The notes under the pieces were generated by a model. It did no database searches and was not told where the DNA came from. It worked only from the letters and a program-made list of their open reading frames with translations. The translations under genes and the position numbers were made by a program. Positions 7,355 through 18,700 of a stretch of 64,000 bases of DNA are shown piece after piece (position 1 is the stretch's first letter; every line of letters starts with the position of its first letter). The stretch spans positions 62,001 through 126,000 of the forward strand of contig NZ_BMVK01000002.1 of assembly GCF_014650675.1 (NCBI RefSeq), given 5' to 3'. The DNA comes from Streptomyces anulatus (GTDB lineage: Bacteria; Actinomycetota; Actinomycetes; Streptomycetales; Streptomycetaceae).

Positions 7355-9865
7355 CTACTCGTCGAACGCCCCCGGCTTCCTGGTGCTGTCGTTGGGCTTC
7401 GTCGGGCTGTGGACCACCTTGACCGGCAGCCCTTCGTCCCGGAAGGCCTTGCGGGCGGCCTTGGCCACCTCCGGGTCGGAGAAGTGCCACTCCACGCTCC
7501 GGCCGCCGGACGCCTCCACCTGGGCGCGGGCCTCGGTGACGAACTTGTCCTTGCCCGACGGGGTGAGGGAGCCGCTGTCGGACTTGGACAGATAGCTGCC
7601 GTAACCGTTCTTGGCCTCCAGGAACGTCTGCCGGGAGGAGTCCCAGCCGTCGTACTCCACCGCCGGCTTGCCCTCCCGGGGGTGCGGCACGACGTACTCC
7701 TGGCCCCGGTTGGTACCGGTCACCTGCTCCTGGTAGCGCAGCCAGGACTCGTTCTTCCAGTTGGGCGCGGGGTTGCGGTCCCGGCTCGCCCAGTAGCCGT
7801 CGCCCGCATCGGCGTCCCCGAGCGTGCGGTCCTTGAGGTCGTCGGCCCAGGACGGCGGGTTGTAGTTGCGCGGGTCGGAGGTGTCGTTGCGCTGCGCCTC
7901 CGGGTACTTCTTCTTGTCCACCTCGGCCTTGCGCGCCCGCTCGGGCTCCTCCAGACGCTTCTGCTCCAGGTGCGCGGCCCGTTCGGCGGCCCGCGCCTGG
8001 GCCGCGGCGGCCTTGGCCGCCTCGTCGCAGCCGCCCTCGGCGAGGACGACCCGGCCCTGGGGGCCGCCCGCCAGCACACCGGTGCCCGCGCCCGGCACGC
8101 CGCCGCTCCCACCTCCGCCGTACGGCACCCGAGGGGGCCCGCCCGCGATCGCGCAACCGGTCCGGCGCGCAGCGTCCTCGGCGGTGTCCGCCGCGTCGTC
8201 GGCCTCCTTCGCGGCCTTCCGTACGCCGTCGAGGTCGCCGGCCTCCGCCGCCTTACGGGCCCGGCGCGCGGCGGCTCCGGCGTCGTCGGCGGCGCGGCCC
8301 ACGGCCCCGGCGACCTTGCCCAGCACACCGAGCTTTCCGACCTTCCCGACGACCTTCCCGACGTTGTAGCCGGGGATGAAGATCGAGCCGACGTTCCAGA
8401 TCACATCGGTGACGGCCCGGGTCTTCTCGCCGTTGTTCCAGCGCTCGCGTACCTCGTCCCCGACGAAGACGTCGTCGCCGACCGTGACGACCGTGCCGAC
8501 GGACGCCTTGCCCCAGTCCCAGACCGCGCCCAGGTAGTCGCCGTCCGCCCACTTGTCACCGGCGCCCGAGGAGTCCTTCACCCACTGGTCGCCGAGCTGC
8601 TTGCCGTAGTCGACCAGCCCGGACCAGGTCTCCGGCTTGAACAGGTCGATGATCCCGGAGATGTCGCCCCAGATGCCGTCGACCACGATGCCCTTGACGA
8701 CCTGCGTCGTACGGTCCCAGGCGCAGCCGAAGAAGCCCCAGCCGCCGCAGTCCTCCTGCTCCTCGGCCTGCTCGCCGCCGTCCTCGCCCTCACCGTCGTC
8801 GGACGCCTGTACGTCGTGGGCGGCCTCGGGCTCCTCGTTGTCCTCGGGGAAGGTGTCCTCGCCGGTGCCGGGGCGCCCGTCGTCGTCGGGCCCGCCGGTG
8901 CCGCCGCCCGTGCTGGTGGAGCCCGCGCTCTCGCCGCCACCGGTCCCGGCCGTACCGCCGGATCCCTCGGTACCGCCGGTGCCATCGGTCCCGCCGGATC
9001 CCTCGGTGCCGCCGGATCCCTCGGTGCCGCCGGAGCCTCCCGTACCGCCGGTGGCGTCGCCGCCCGTGGAGCCGCCGGTGATGCCGCCCGTGGTCGTCGA
9101 ACCGCCGTCCGCGCCTCCGTCGGCCCCTCCGTCGGCCCCTCCGTCCGCGCTTCCCGTCGTACCGCCGTCGGCTCCCCCGTCCGTGCCGCCGTCCGGGCGT
9201 TCGCCCGCTTCGACGGAGCCGCCCGGGGAGACCGGGCAGGAGCTGCCGGTCAGCGAGCAGATCGCGGACTGGAGGCCCTCGGTGATCCGGCCGCCGAGGC
9301 CGCCCACGGTCATGGCCGCGATCAGCGCGACGACGATCAGGACCAGGCCCAGGTACTCCAGGGCGGTCTGCCCCCGGTCCCGCTTCCAGGTGATCATGTG
9401 CGGGAGCGAGAACTTCGGCGGCCGCCCCCGCTCGCCGGGCGGCAGACGGAACCACGCCCGGCTCCCCGCGCGGCTGATCAGGACGATGATCAGGATCGGC
9501 AGGACCAGCTGGGTCAGTCCGTCCGGCGACCCGTCCCCGAGGTTGGCGAGACCGCCGAGGATCAGCCAGACCTGGACGGCGACGATGCCCCATCGCACAC
9601 GCGTGCCGCCGGTCCTGACATGCCGGGCCAGCAGCGCCGCGAGCACCCCGGGCGCGGAGGCGTACAGCAGGATGCCGAGCACCTCGGCGCCCATCGCGTC
9701 CGCGGCGAGGGCCGAGCCGGACAGCCCGATCGCCCCCAGCACCGTCGCCCCGAACAGCACGAGGAGCAGCACGCGGACCAGGACGAGCGGGCGCGGGAGT
9801 TCACGCCACTGGGCGACGGCCGGAGCCGGGCCTCCCGCTACGGGTATGCCACCGACAGCAGACAT
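7355..9865 (-). CDS. Membrane-anchored pilin-like polymorphic toxin, REase-fold C-terminus
   Basis: An 836-residue protein. Residues 28-130 hold about four hydrophobic segments. Residues 164-187 read RGQTALEYLGLVLIVVALIA, the Q-x-x-x-E-Y start of Flp/Tad-type pilins. Residues about 215-360 are low-complexity Gly/Thr/Ser/Asp repeats (GGADGG, GGTEGSGG). A hydrophobic/Ala-rich region follows, then a C-terminal 130-150 residues containing WLRYQEQVTG, VEYDGW and FLEAKNGYGSYL. The D...E-A-K pattern fits restriction-endonuclease-fold toxins (Tox-REase-5 type). The ATG at 9865 is preferred; an in-frame ATG at 9904 lacks a ribosome site. The expected immunity gene downstream is displaced by the Bell/NLR cassette, with which it converges (21-base gap). 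Confidence 0.72.
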   Translation of the reverse strand: MSAVGGIPVAGGPAPAVAQWRELPRPLVLVRVLLLVLFGATVLGAIGLSGSALAADAMGAEVLGILLYASAPGVLAALLARHVRTGGTRVRWGIVAVQVWLILGGLANLGDGSPDGLTQLVLPILIIVLISRAGSRAWFRLPPGERGRPPKFSLPHMITWKRDRGQTALEYLGLVLIVVALIAAMTVGGLGGRITEGLQSAICSLTGSSCPVSPGGSVEAGERPDGGTDGGADGGTTGSADGGADGGADGGADGGSTTTGGITGGSTGGDATGGTGGSGGTEGSGGTEGSGGTDGTGGTEGSGGTAGTGGGESAGSTSTGGGTGGPDDDGRPGTGEDTFPEDNEEPEAAHDVQASDDGEGEDGGEQAEEQEDCGGWGFFGCAWDRTTQVVKGIVVDGIWGDISGIIDLFKPETWSGLVDYGKQLGDQWVKDSSGAGDKWADGDYLGAVWDWGKASVGTVVTVGDDVFVGDEVRERWNNGEKTRAVTDVIWNVGSIFIPGYNVGKVVGKVGKLGVLGKVAGAVGRAADDAGAAARRARKAAEAGDLDGVRKAAKEADDAADTAEDAARRTGCAIAGGPPRVPYGGGGSGGVPGAGTGVLAGGPQGRVVLAEGGCDEAAKAAAAQARAAERAAHLEQKRLEEPERARKAEVDKKKYPEAQRNDTSDPRNYNPPSWADDLKDRTLGDADAGDGYWASRDRNPAPNWKNESWLRYQEQVTGTNRGQEYVVPHPREGKPAVEYDGWDSSRQTFLEAKNGYGSYLSKSDSGSLTPSGKDKFVTEARAQVEASGGRSVEWHFSDPEVAKAARKAFRDEGLPVKVVHSPTKPNDSTRKPGAFDE

Positions 9866-10051
9866 ACGTGAACCGACCCCCGGCACCCATGAGTGACATG
9901 ACAACCGGTCACCCTAGGGTCGGGGACCCTCTCGCGTCGTGGGCCCCAGGACCCAACCCCGGGCCCACCCCGGCGGGTTGATCGGCTCCGGCGCCCGGAA
10001 GACGCGACAACGCACCCGGCGCCCGGAAACGCAACGTACCCGGCGGCGGGA

Positions 10052-10072
10052 CCGCTCGTACGGGACGAGCGG
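10052..10072. terminator. Hairpin downstream of serA
   Basis: An 8-bp stem CCGCTCGT/ACGAGCGG with a five-base loop ACGGG, about 80 bases past the serA stop. There is no T-run, as is common in Streptomyces. Confidence 0.4.
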
Positions 10073-10116
10073 GCCTGCTACCGGGTACGGAGCGGGGTCG
10101 TACTGCTGTGCGCCTG

Positions 10117-10178
10117 CGTCAGCCGGTGGGGTTCACCGACGGGCCGGCGTCAGTCGGTGAGGTTCACCGAGCGGGCCG
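10117..10178. repeat. Imperfect 31-bp tandem duplication of the serA 3' end
   Basis: Copy one is 10117-10147 and copy two 10148-10178, the latter holding the serA stop codon and last codons. Both begin CGTCAG and contain GGTTCACCGA. They differ at a few bases. The outer copy is untranslated. Confidence 0.6.
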
Positions 10179-11742
10179 AGGACGCGCCGATCTCCTCGGC
10201 GATCTCGGTCAGCACCGGCTGCGGGACGGTGTCGTCGACGGTGAGGACGACGAGCGCCTCGCCGCCCACGGCGGCCCGGGACACCTGCATGCCCGCGATG
10301 TTCAGCCCGGCCTCGCCGAGGATCTTGCCGACCGCGCCCACCACACCGGGACGGTCCTGGTAGCGCAGGACGACCATGTGGTCGGCGAGCGCCAGATCGA
10401 CGTCGTGCTCACCGATGGCAACGATCTTCTGGAGGTTCTTCGGGCCCGCCAGCGTGCCGGAGACCGCGACCTCCTGGCCGTCGGAGAGCGTGCCGCGCAC
10501 GGTGACCACGTTGCGGTGGTCGGGCGACTCGGAGCTGGTGGTGAGGCGGACCTCGACACCGCGCTCCTGCGCGAACAGCGGGGCGTTGACGTAGCTGACG
10601 GTCTCGTCGACGACGTCCTCGAAGACGCCCTTGAGCGCGGAGAGCTCCAGCACCTTGACGTCGTGCTGGGTGATCTCGCCGTACACCTCGACGTCGAGCC
10701 GGGCCGCGACCTCGCCCGCGAGGGCGGTGAAGATCCGGCCGAGCTTCTCGGCGAGCGGCAGACCGGGGCGTACGTCCTCGGCGATGACGCCTCCCTGGAC
10801 GTTGACCGCGTCCGGGACCAGCTCGCCGGCCAGCGCGAGGCGGACGGACCTGGCGACCGCGATGCCCGCCTTCTCCTGCGCCTCGTCGGTGGAGGCGCCG
10901 AGGTGCGGGGTGCAGACGACCTGGTCGAACTGGAACAGCGGGGAGTCCGTGCAGGGCTCCTTCGCGTACACATCGAGGCCGGCGCCCGCGACGCGGCCCT
11001 CCTTGAGCGCGGAGGCCAGGGCCTCCTCGTCGACGATCCCGCCGCGCGCGGCGTTGACGATGCGCACCGAGGGCTTCACCTTGTGCAGCGCCTCGTCACC
11101 GATGAGACCGAGGGTCTCCGGCGTCTTCGGCAGGTGCACCGTGATGAAGTCGGCGACCTCCAGCAGCTCGTCCAGGCTGAGGAGCTTGACGCCCATCTGC
11201 GCGGCGCGGGCCGGCTGGACGTAGGGGTCGTAGGCGACGATCTTCATGCCGAAGGCCGACATGCGCTGGGCCACCAGGACGCCGATGCGGCCGAGGCCGA
11301 CGACGCCGAGGACCTTCTCGCTGAGCTCGACCCCGGTGTACTTGGAGCGCTTCCACTCACCGTTCTTGAGCGCGGTGTTGGCCTGCGGGATGTTGCGCGC
11401 GGTGGCCACCAGCAGGCCGCAGGCCAGCTCGGCCGCGGTGACGATGTTGGAGGTCGGGGCGTTGACGACCATCACACCGGCCTTGGTGGCCGAGGAGACG
11501 TCGACGTTGTCCAGGCCGACGCCCGCGCGGGCCACGACCCGGAGCTTCTTGGCGGCGGCGATGGCCTCGGCGTCGACCTTGGTGGCGGAGCGCACCAGGA
11601 TGGCGTCGACGTCGGCGATCGCGGGGAGTAGCTCGGCGCGGTCCGCGCCGTTGCAGTGCCGGATCTCGAAATCCGGACCCAGAGCGTCGACCGTGGCGGG
11701 CGACAGCTCTTCAGCGATGAGTACGACAGGTTTCGAGCTCAC
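10150..11742 (-). CDS. serA: D-3-phosphoglycerate dehydrogenase
   Basis: A 530-residue enzyme that oxidises 3-phosphoglycerate to 3-phosphohydroxypyruvate, the first step of serine synthesis. The length and C-terminal architecture match the long actinobacterial form: NAD-binding core with GVVGLGRIGVLVAQRM, catalytic region ending TPHLGASTDEAQ, an intervening ASB domain, and a C-terminal ACT domain (RYQDRPGVVGAVGKILGEAG) for feedback by serine. The start is GTG 11742 (VSSKPVVLIAEELS) with AGGA upstream; earlier in-frame codons give no family sequence. It lies next to the ilv genes, as in other Streptomyces, but its own 294-base upstream gap suggests its own promoter. Confidence 0.97.
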   Translation of the reverse strand: MSSKPVVLIAEELSPATVDALGPDFEIRHCNGADRAELLPAIADVDAILVRSATKVDAEAIAAAKKLRVVARAGVGLDNVDVSSATKAGVMVVNAPTSNIVTAAELACGLLVATARNIPQANTALKNGEWKRSKYTGVELSEKVLGVVGLGRIGVLVAQRMSAFGMKIVAYDPYVQPARAAQMGVKLLSLDELLEVADFITVHLPKTPETLGLIGDEALHKVKPSVRIVNAARGGIVDEEALASALKEGRVAGAGLDVYAKEPCTDSPLFQFDQVVCTPHLGASTDEAQEKAGIAVARSVRLALAGELVPDAVNVQGGVIAEDVRPGLPLAEKLGRIFTALAGEVAARLDVEVYGEITQHDVKVLELSALKGVFEDVVDETVSYVNAPLFAQERGVEVRLTTSSESPDHRNVVTVRGTLSDGQEVAVSGTLAGPKNLQKIVAIGEHDVDLALADHMVVLRYQDRPGVVGAVGKILGEAGLNIAGMQVSRAAVGGEALVVLTVDDTVPQPVLTEIAEEIGASSARSVNLTD

Positions 11743-11989
11743 GTGAGTCCTCACAAGTCCAGTGCGGACGGCCGTCCCGACGGCCGCAGGCGGTGGAGGG
11801 GCTAGCCGCGTGGTAGACGCACGACACTGTGGGCCCTGACGCGTGTATGTGTGGAGAAGTGTAGTCATGCGACGGGCCTCGTACTGCGCCCCGGTGGAAG
11901 GATCACCCGCACGAGGGTGGACGTCGTGTACACCCGTACGGAACTGCCCCTCCGGTACCCCCGTACGGAGCGGCTTCTCCGGTTACCGC

Positions 11990-12028
11990 GGAGCGGGGCG
12001 GGTCCACGAAAAGGACCCGCCCCGCTCC
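11990..12028 (-). terminator. Strong terminator after ilvC
   Basis: A perfect 16-bp stem (GGAGCGGGGCGGGTCC at 11990-12005 with its complement at 12013-12028) and a 7-base A-rich loop, nine bases past the ilvC stop. It ends the ilvB-ilvN-ilvC operon. The rest of the 294-base gap to serA holds no gene. Confidence 0.85.
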
Positions 12029-12036
12029 CCCGAGGC

Positions 12037-13698
<1,662 letters not shown>

Positions 13699-15555
13699 TC
13701 AGTCGTCTTCGTTGTCGCCGAAGTCGGGGCGGACGCCGCGGGCGGCCTGGACCTCGTCGTTGGAGGTGCCGGCGGCGACCATCGGCCAGACCATGGCGTC
13801 CTCGTGGACGATGAAGTCGATCACGACGGGGCGGTCGTTGATGGAGTTGGCCTCTTCGATGACCTTGTCCAGGTCGGCCGGGTCCTCGCAGCGGATGGCG
13901 TAGCAGCCCATGGCCTCGGACAGCTTGACGAAGTCCGGGACGCGGGTGCCCTTGGCCGGGACGCCGTCCGTGTCCGCGCCGGAGTGCAGCACGGTGTTGG
14001 AGTAGCGCTGGTTGTAGAAGAGGGTCTGCCACTGGCGGACCATCCCGAGCGCACCGTTGTTGATGACGGCGACCTTGATCGGGATGTTGTTGAGCGCGCA
14101 GGTGGTCAGTTCCTGGTTGGTCATCTGGAAGCAGCCGTCGCCGTCGATCGCCCAGACCGTGCGGTCGGGCATGCCGGCCTTCGCGCCCATCGCGGCCGGG
14201 ACCGCGTAGCCCATCGTTCCGGCGCCGCCGCTGTTGAGCCAGGTGGCGGGCTGCTCGTAGTCGATGAAGTGGGAGGCCCACATCTGGTGCTGGCCGACGC
14301 CCGCCGCGAAGATCGTGCCCTCGGGGGCGAGCTTGCCGATGCGCTGGATGACCTGCTGCGGGGAGAGGCTGCCGTCCTCGGGCAGGTCGTAGCCGAGCGG
14401 GTAGGTCTCGCGCCAGCGGTTGAGGTCCTTCCACCATGCGGCGTAGTCGCCGGTGTGGCCCTCGGTGTGCTCGGCCTGGACGGCCTGGACCAGGTCGGCC
14501 AGGACCTCGCGGGCATCACCGACGATGGGCACGTCGGCGGTGCGGTTCTTGCCGATCTCGGCCGGGTCGATGTCGGCGTGGACGATCTTGGCGTACGGGG
14601 CGAAGCTGTCCAGCTTGCCGGTGACGCGGTCGTCGAAGCGGGCTCCGAGGGCGACGATCAGGTCGGCCTTCTGCAGCGCGGTGACGGCGGTGACCGCACC
14701 GTGCATGCCCGGCATTCCCACGTGCAGCGGGTGGCTGTCGGGGAAGGCGCCGAGCGCCATCAGGGTGGTGGTGACGGGCGCTCCGGTCAGCTCCGCGAGG
14801 ACCTTCAGCTCGGCGGTGGCCCCGGCCTTCAGGACGCCGCCGCCGACGTACAGCACGGGTCGCTTGGCCTGGGTGATCAGCTTCGCGGCCTCGCGGATCT
14901 GCTTGGCGTGCGGCTTGGTCACCGGGCGGTAGCCGGGCAGGTCCTGGGTGGGCGGCCAGCTGAAGGTGGTCTTCGCCTGGAGGGCGTCCTTGGCGATGTC
15001 GACGAGGACCGGTCCGGGGCGGCCGGTGGAGGCGATGTGGAAGGCCTCGGCGATGGTGTGCGGGATGTCCTCGGCCTTGGTGACCAGGAAGTTGTGCTTG
15101 GTGATCGGCATCGTGATGCCGCAGATGTCGGCTTCCTGGAAGGCGTCGGTGCCGATCGCCTTGGAGGCGACCTGGCCGGTGATCGCGACGAGCGGCACGG
15201 AGTCCATGTGCGCGTCGGCGATCGGGGTGACCAGGTTGGTGGCGCCGGGGCCCGAGGTGGCCATGCAGACGCCGACCTTGCCGGTGGCCTGCGCGTACCC
15301 GGTGGCGGCGTGGCCGGCGCCCTGCTCGTGGCGGACCAGGACGTGACGGACCCGGGTGGAGTCCATCATCGGGTCGTAGGCGGGGAGGATCGCGCCGCCG
15401 GGAATGCCGAATACCGTGTCGGCGCCGACTTCCTCGAGAGAACGGATGAGGGACTGCGCGCCCGTGACGTGCTCAACGGTGACGGACGGCTGTCCGCCGT
15501 TACGGGCGCGCGGCTGCGGGTGGTGGGCCCCGGTGGCCTGCTCGGTCATCGGCAT
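13699..15555 (-). CDS. ilvB: Acetolactate synthase large (catalytic) subunit
   Basis: A 618-residue thiamine-diphosphate enzyme that makes 2-acetolactate or 2-aceto-2-hydroxybutyrate, the first common step of branched-chain amino acid synthesis. The cofactor-activating Glu is in [20 protein letters not shown], and the ThDP/Mg motif starts at [16 protein letters not shown] and continues through [13 protein letters not shown] 37-residue histidine/glutamine-rich N-terminal tail precedes the core. The ATG at 15555 has GAGAAGAGA immediately upstream. The transcript begins with the leader peptide and attenuator at 15620-15740, so expression should respond to charged Ile, Leu and Val tRNA. Confidence 0.98.
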   Translation of the reverse strand: MPMTEQATGAHHPQPRARNGGQPSVTVEHVTGAQSLIRSLEEVGADTVFGIPGGAILPAYDPMMDSTRVRHVLVRHEQGAGHAATGYAQATGKVGVCMATSGPGATNLVTPIADAHMDSVPLVAITGQVASKAIGTDAFQEADICGITMPITKHNFLVTKAEDIPHTIAEAFHIASTGRPGPVLVDIAKDALQAKTTFSWPPTQDLPGYRPVTKPHAKQIREAAKLITQAKRPVLYVGGGVLKAGATAELKVLAELTGAPVTTTLMALGAFPDSHPLHVGMPGMHGAVTAVTALQKADLIVALGARFDDRVTGKLDSFAPYAKIVHADIDPAEIGKNRTADVPIVGDAREVLADLVQAVQAEHTEGHTGDYAAWWKDLNRWRETYPLGYDLPEDGSLSPQQVIQRIGKLAPEGTIFAAGVGQHQMWASHFIDYEQPATWLNSGGAGTMGYAVPAAMGAKAGMPDRTVWAIDGDGCFQMTNQELTTCALNNIPIKVAVINNGALGMVRQWQTLFYNQRYSNTVLHSGADTDGVPAKGTRVPDFVKLSEAMGCYAIRCEDPADLDKVIEEANSINDRPVVIDFIVHEDAMVWPMVAAGTSNDEVQAARGVRPDFGDNEDD

Positions 15556-15619
15556 TCTCTTCTCGAAGCTGAGGGTTTTCGCGGGTGTTTTGCAGCGGTT
15601 TGAGCGGTGTCAGTGCAAC

Positions 15620-15653
15620 AAAAAACCCCTCGTGCCGTGAGGCAAGCGAGGGG
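15620..15653 (-). promoter_or_regulatory. ilvB transcription attenuator (terminator hairpin with T-run)
   Basis: On the minus strand CCCCTCG pairs with CGAGGGG (15647-15653 with 15626-15632), extended by an inner TGCC/GGCA helix, and is followed by six T residues (15620-15625). U-tracts are rare in this GC-rich genome, so it stands out as an intrinsic terminator. It lies 46 bases past the leader-peptide stop and 65 before ilvB, the classic layout for ribosome-mediated attenuation. Confidence 0.85.
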
Positions 15654-15698
15654 AGCGCGCCGGGTGCGGTCCGCAGAGTGTCGTGGAGTGACTCTGCT

Positions 15699-15740
15699 TC
15701 AGCCGACGCGCTTTCCAAGTACGAGAATTCGGGTGCGCAT
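15699..15740 (-). CDS. ilvB leader peptide MRTRILVLGKRVG
   Basis: A 13-residue open frame, ATG to TGA, encoding MRTRILVLGKRVG. Four consecutive branched-chain codons (Ile-Leu-Val-Leu) sit in the middle, so a ribosome would stall there when these tRNAs are uncharged and prevent formation of the terminator at 15620-15653. A near-identical leader is known or predicted ahead of ilvB in other actinobacteria. It is too short for routine gene calling. Confidence 0.85.
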   Translation of the reverse strand: MRTRILVLGKRVG

Positions 15741-15773
15741 GGCATTGACCCTCTCTCCGGCACGCATGAAGTG

Positions 15774-18700
15774 TCAAGTGGGTGGGACGGGCGTCTCAGC
15801 ATGTGATCCGGTGAGCAGAGGAATCGAGCCGCCCGCCATCACCGGCCGGGGGCCCGGGATGCCCGGTACGGGGAACTCCCCCCGGACCAGGGCGCGCCGC
15901 AGCCGGTACTCGTCGAGCGGGCCGGAGAAAGCCATCCCCTGCCCGTGGGTGCACCCCATGGCGCGCAGGGCGAGGACCTGCTCGGGGACGTCGACCCCGT
16001 CGGCGACGGACTGGAGGCCGAGGTCGCAGGCGATCCGCAGGAGACCGCTGGTGATCTTGTGCAGCCTGGCCGATTCGACCACCCCCTCCACCAGGTTCCG
16101 GTCGAGCTTCAGTACGTCGATGGGGAGCCGGCGCAGGGCGTTGATCGCCGCGAAGCCGCTGCCGAAGCCGTCCAGCGCGATCCGTACCCCGAGTCGGCGC
16201 AGGGCCACGAGTCGCTGCTCCAGGGCGTCGAAGGAGACGCGCGGGTCGCTGTCGGCGACCTCGACCATCAGGGCGCCCGAGGGCAGGCCGTGGCGGGTCA
16301 GCAGCGCCTCGATGGAGCCGGGGGGCGAGGCCGCGTCCAGCAGCCGGGCGGCGGAGAGCCGGACGGAGACGGCGACGGGATGCCCGGCCCTGGCCCGGTC
16401 GGCGGCCTGGGCCACCGCCTCCTCCAGGAGCCAGCGGCCGAGCTCGGCGGTGCGGTCGTCGTCGCCGGAGACCCGGAGGAACTCGGCGGGGGTGAACAGG
16501 ATGCCCTGGGCGGAACGCCAGCGGGCCTGGGCGGCGACGGCGGCCACGGACCCGCTGGCGAGGTGGACGACGGGCTGGTGGAGCAGGGCGAACTCGCCCT
16601 CGCGCAGGGCGGTGCGCAGCCGGGTGGCCAGCTCGGAGCGGCGTACGACGTCGGCCTGCATCTGCGGGGCGTACAGCTCGACCCGGTCCTTGCCGCCGGC
16701 CTTGGCGCGGTACATCGCGAGGTCCGCGTTGCGCATGAGGTCGGTGGGGCTGATGGCGGGCTCGGCGAAGGCCACGCCGATGGAGGCGGCCACCCGGACC
16801 TCGCTGGGGCCGATCCGGTAGGGCTGGGAGAGGGTGAGGCGCAGCCGGTCGGCGATCTCGTGGACCTGGTACTCCCGGGCGCCCTGGTCGCGGGTGCCGT
16901 CGCCCATGATGAGCGCGGCGAACTCGTCGCCGCCGAGCCGGGCGGCGGTGTCGCCCGCCCGGACGGAGTCCTGGAGGCGGCGGCCGGCCTGGACGAGCAG
17001 TTCGTCGCCCGCCTGGTGGCCGATGGTGTCGTTGACCGCCTTGAAGCCGTCGAGGTCGATGAAGAGGACGGCGGTGCCGGGGTCGCCCGAGCGACGGCCG
17101 CCGAGCGCCTGGCGGACCCGGGCGGTGAACAGGGCCCGGTTGGGCAGGTCGGTGAGCGGGTCGTGCTCGGCGTTGTGCTGCAACTGGGCCTGGAGCCTGA
17201 CCCGTTCGGTGACGTCCCGGCTGTTGAGGAGAAGGCCGCCCTGGTGGCGGTTGACGGTGGACTCGACGTTGAGCCAGTCGCCCGTGCCCGAGCGGAAGCG
17301 GCATTCGATGCGGGTGGTGGGCTCCTCGTGCGGCGGTGCGGCCAGGAAGCGCCGCACCTCGTGGACGAACCTGCCGAGATCCTCGGGGTGGATGATCGAG
17401 GACAGCTCGGATCCGACGAGTCCCTCCGCCTCGCGCCCGTAGACCCCGGCGGCGGCGGGGCTGACGTAGCGCAGGGTGCCGTTGGGCGCGGCGATCATGA
17501 TGACGTCGCTGGAGCCCTGCACCAGGGAGCGGAAGTGATTCTCCTTCTGGGCCAGCTCCTGGGTGAGGGAGATGTTGTCGAGGAGCATGATGCCCTGCCG
17601 GACAACCAGCGCCAGGACGACGGTGCAGCCGGTGAAGATGACGACCCGGTCGACCCGGCGGCCGTCGACCACGTTGTACAGGATGCCCAGGGTGCAGACG
17701 GCGGCGGCGAGATACGGGGTCAGGGCGGCCAGCGAGCCGGCGATCGGGCGGCTGGCGATGACGCGCGGGGGCCCGGGGCGGGCGGATGTCCGGGCCCCCC
17801 TGCGGGCGCCCCAGGGGGCGTAGGCGAGGAGCAGCGACCCGGCGAACCAGCCGGCGTCGAGGAGCTGGCCCGAGTGGTAGGTGGAGCGCAGCAGCGGCGA
17901 GGTGAACACCGCGTCGCTCAGGACGGTGAGCGCGAGGGCGGCGATGGCGGTGTTCACCGCGGAGCGGTTCACCCCGGCCCGGCGGAAGTGCAGGGCGAGG
18001 ACCATCGAGACGAGCACGATGTCGAGCAGCGGATAGGCGAGCGAGAGGGCCGCGGGCGCGACGCTGGCGTCCTGGACCCCCGCCAGGTGCGTGGTGTGCG
18101 CGAGGGCGAGGCTCCAGGCGAGCGTCAGCAGGGAGCCGCCGATCAGCCAGGCGTCCAGGGCCAGGCACACCCAGCCGGCCCGGGTGACGGGCCGTTTGGC
18201 GAGCACGAGCAGTCCGACGATGGCGGGCGGCGCGAAGCAGAGGAAGAAGAGGTCGGCGAGGGAGGGCGTGGGCACGGGGACGCCGAGGATCACCTCGTAC
18301 CAGCCCCAGACGGCGTTTCCGCAGGCCGCCATGGCGGAGGAGAGCGAGAACAGCAGCCAGGCGGGGCGCAGCCGGCCCCTGACCGCCCGTGCGTAGAGGA
18401 AGCAGGAGACGGCGGCGATCAGGGCCGCCGCGGCGAGACCGAAGTCCCCCATGAAGACGGCGACTTGCGGCGAGCCCCAGCCGACGGCGGCGCCCACCGA
18501 ATATCCCGCGCAGACGACGCCGAGCAGGATCCGGGACCGCAGCCCCGTGGAGCCGGTGGTGGACCGCGGGGCGAGCAGGGCCCCCAGCGCGCTCACCGGA
18601 GGGCTCCCCGCCCCGGGCCCCCCTGGAACGTGCTCACCGGTGCCCGGCCCCTCGCCGGGCCCCTCCGGCACCGCTCGCTCCGGCCCGGCCGCGGCCGCTT

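Noticed and set aside
8800..9240. Possible CRISPR or tandem DNA repeat array in the toxin gene
   Set aside because: The repeats are degenerate, codon-phased and encode a Gly/Asp/Thr linker; there are no spacers.
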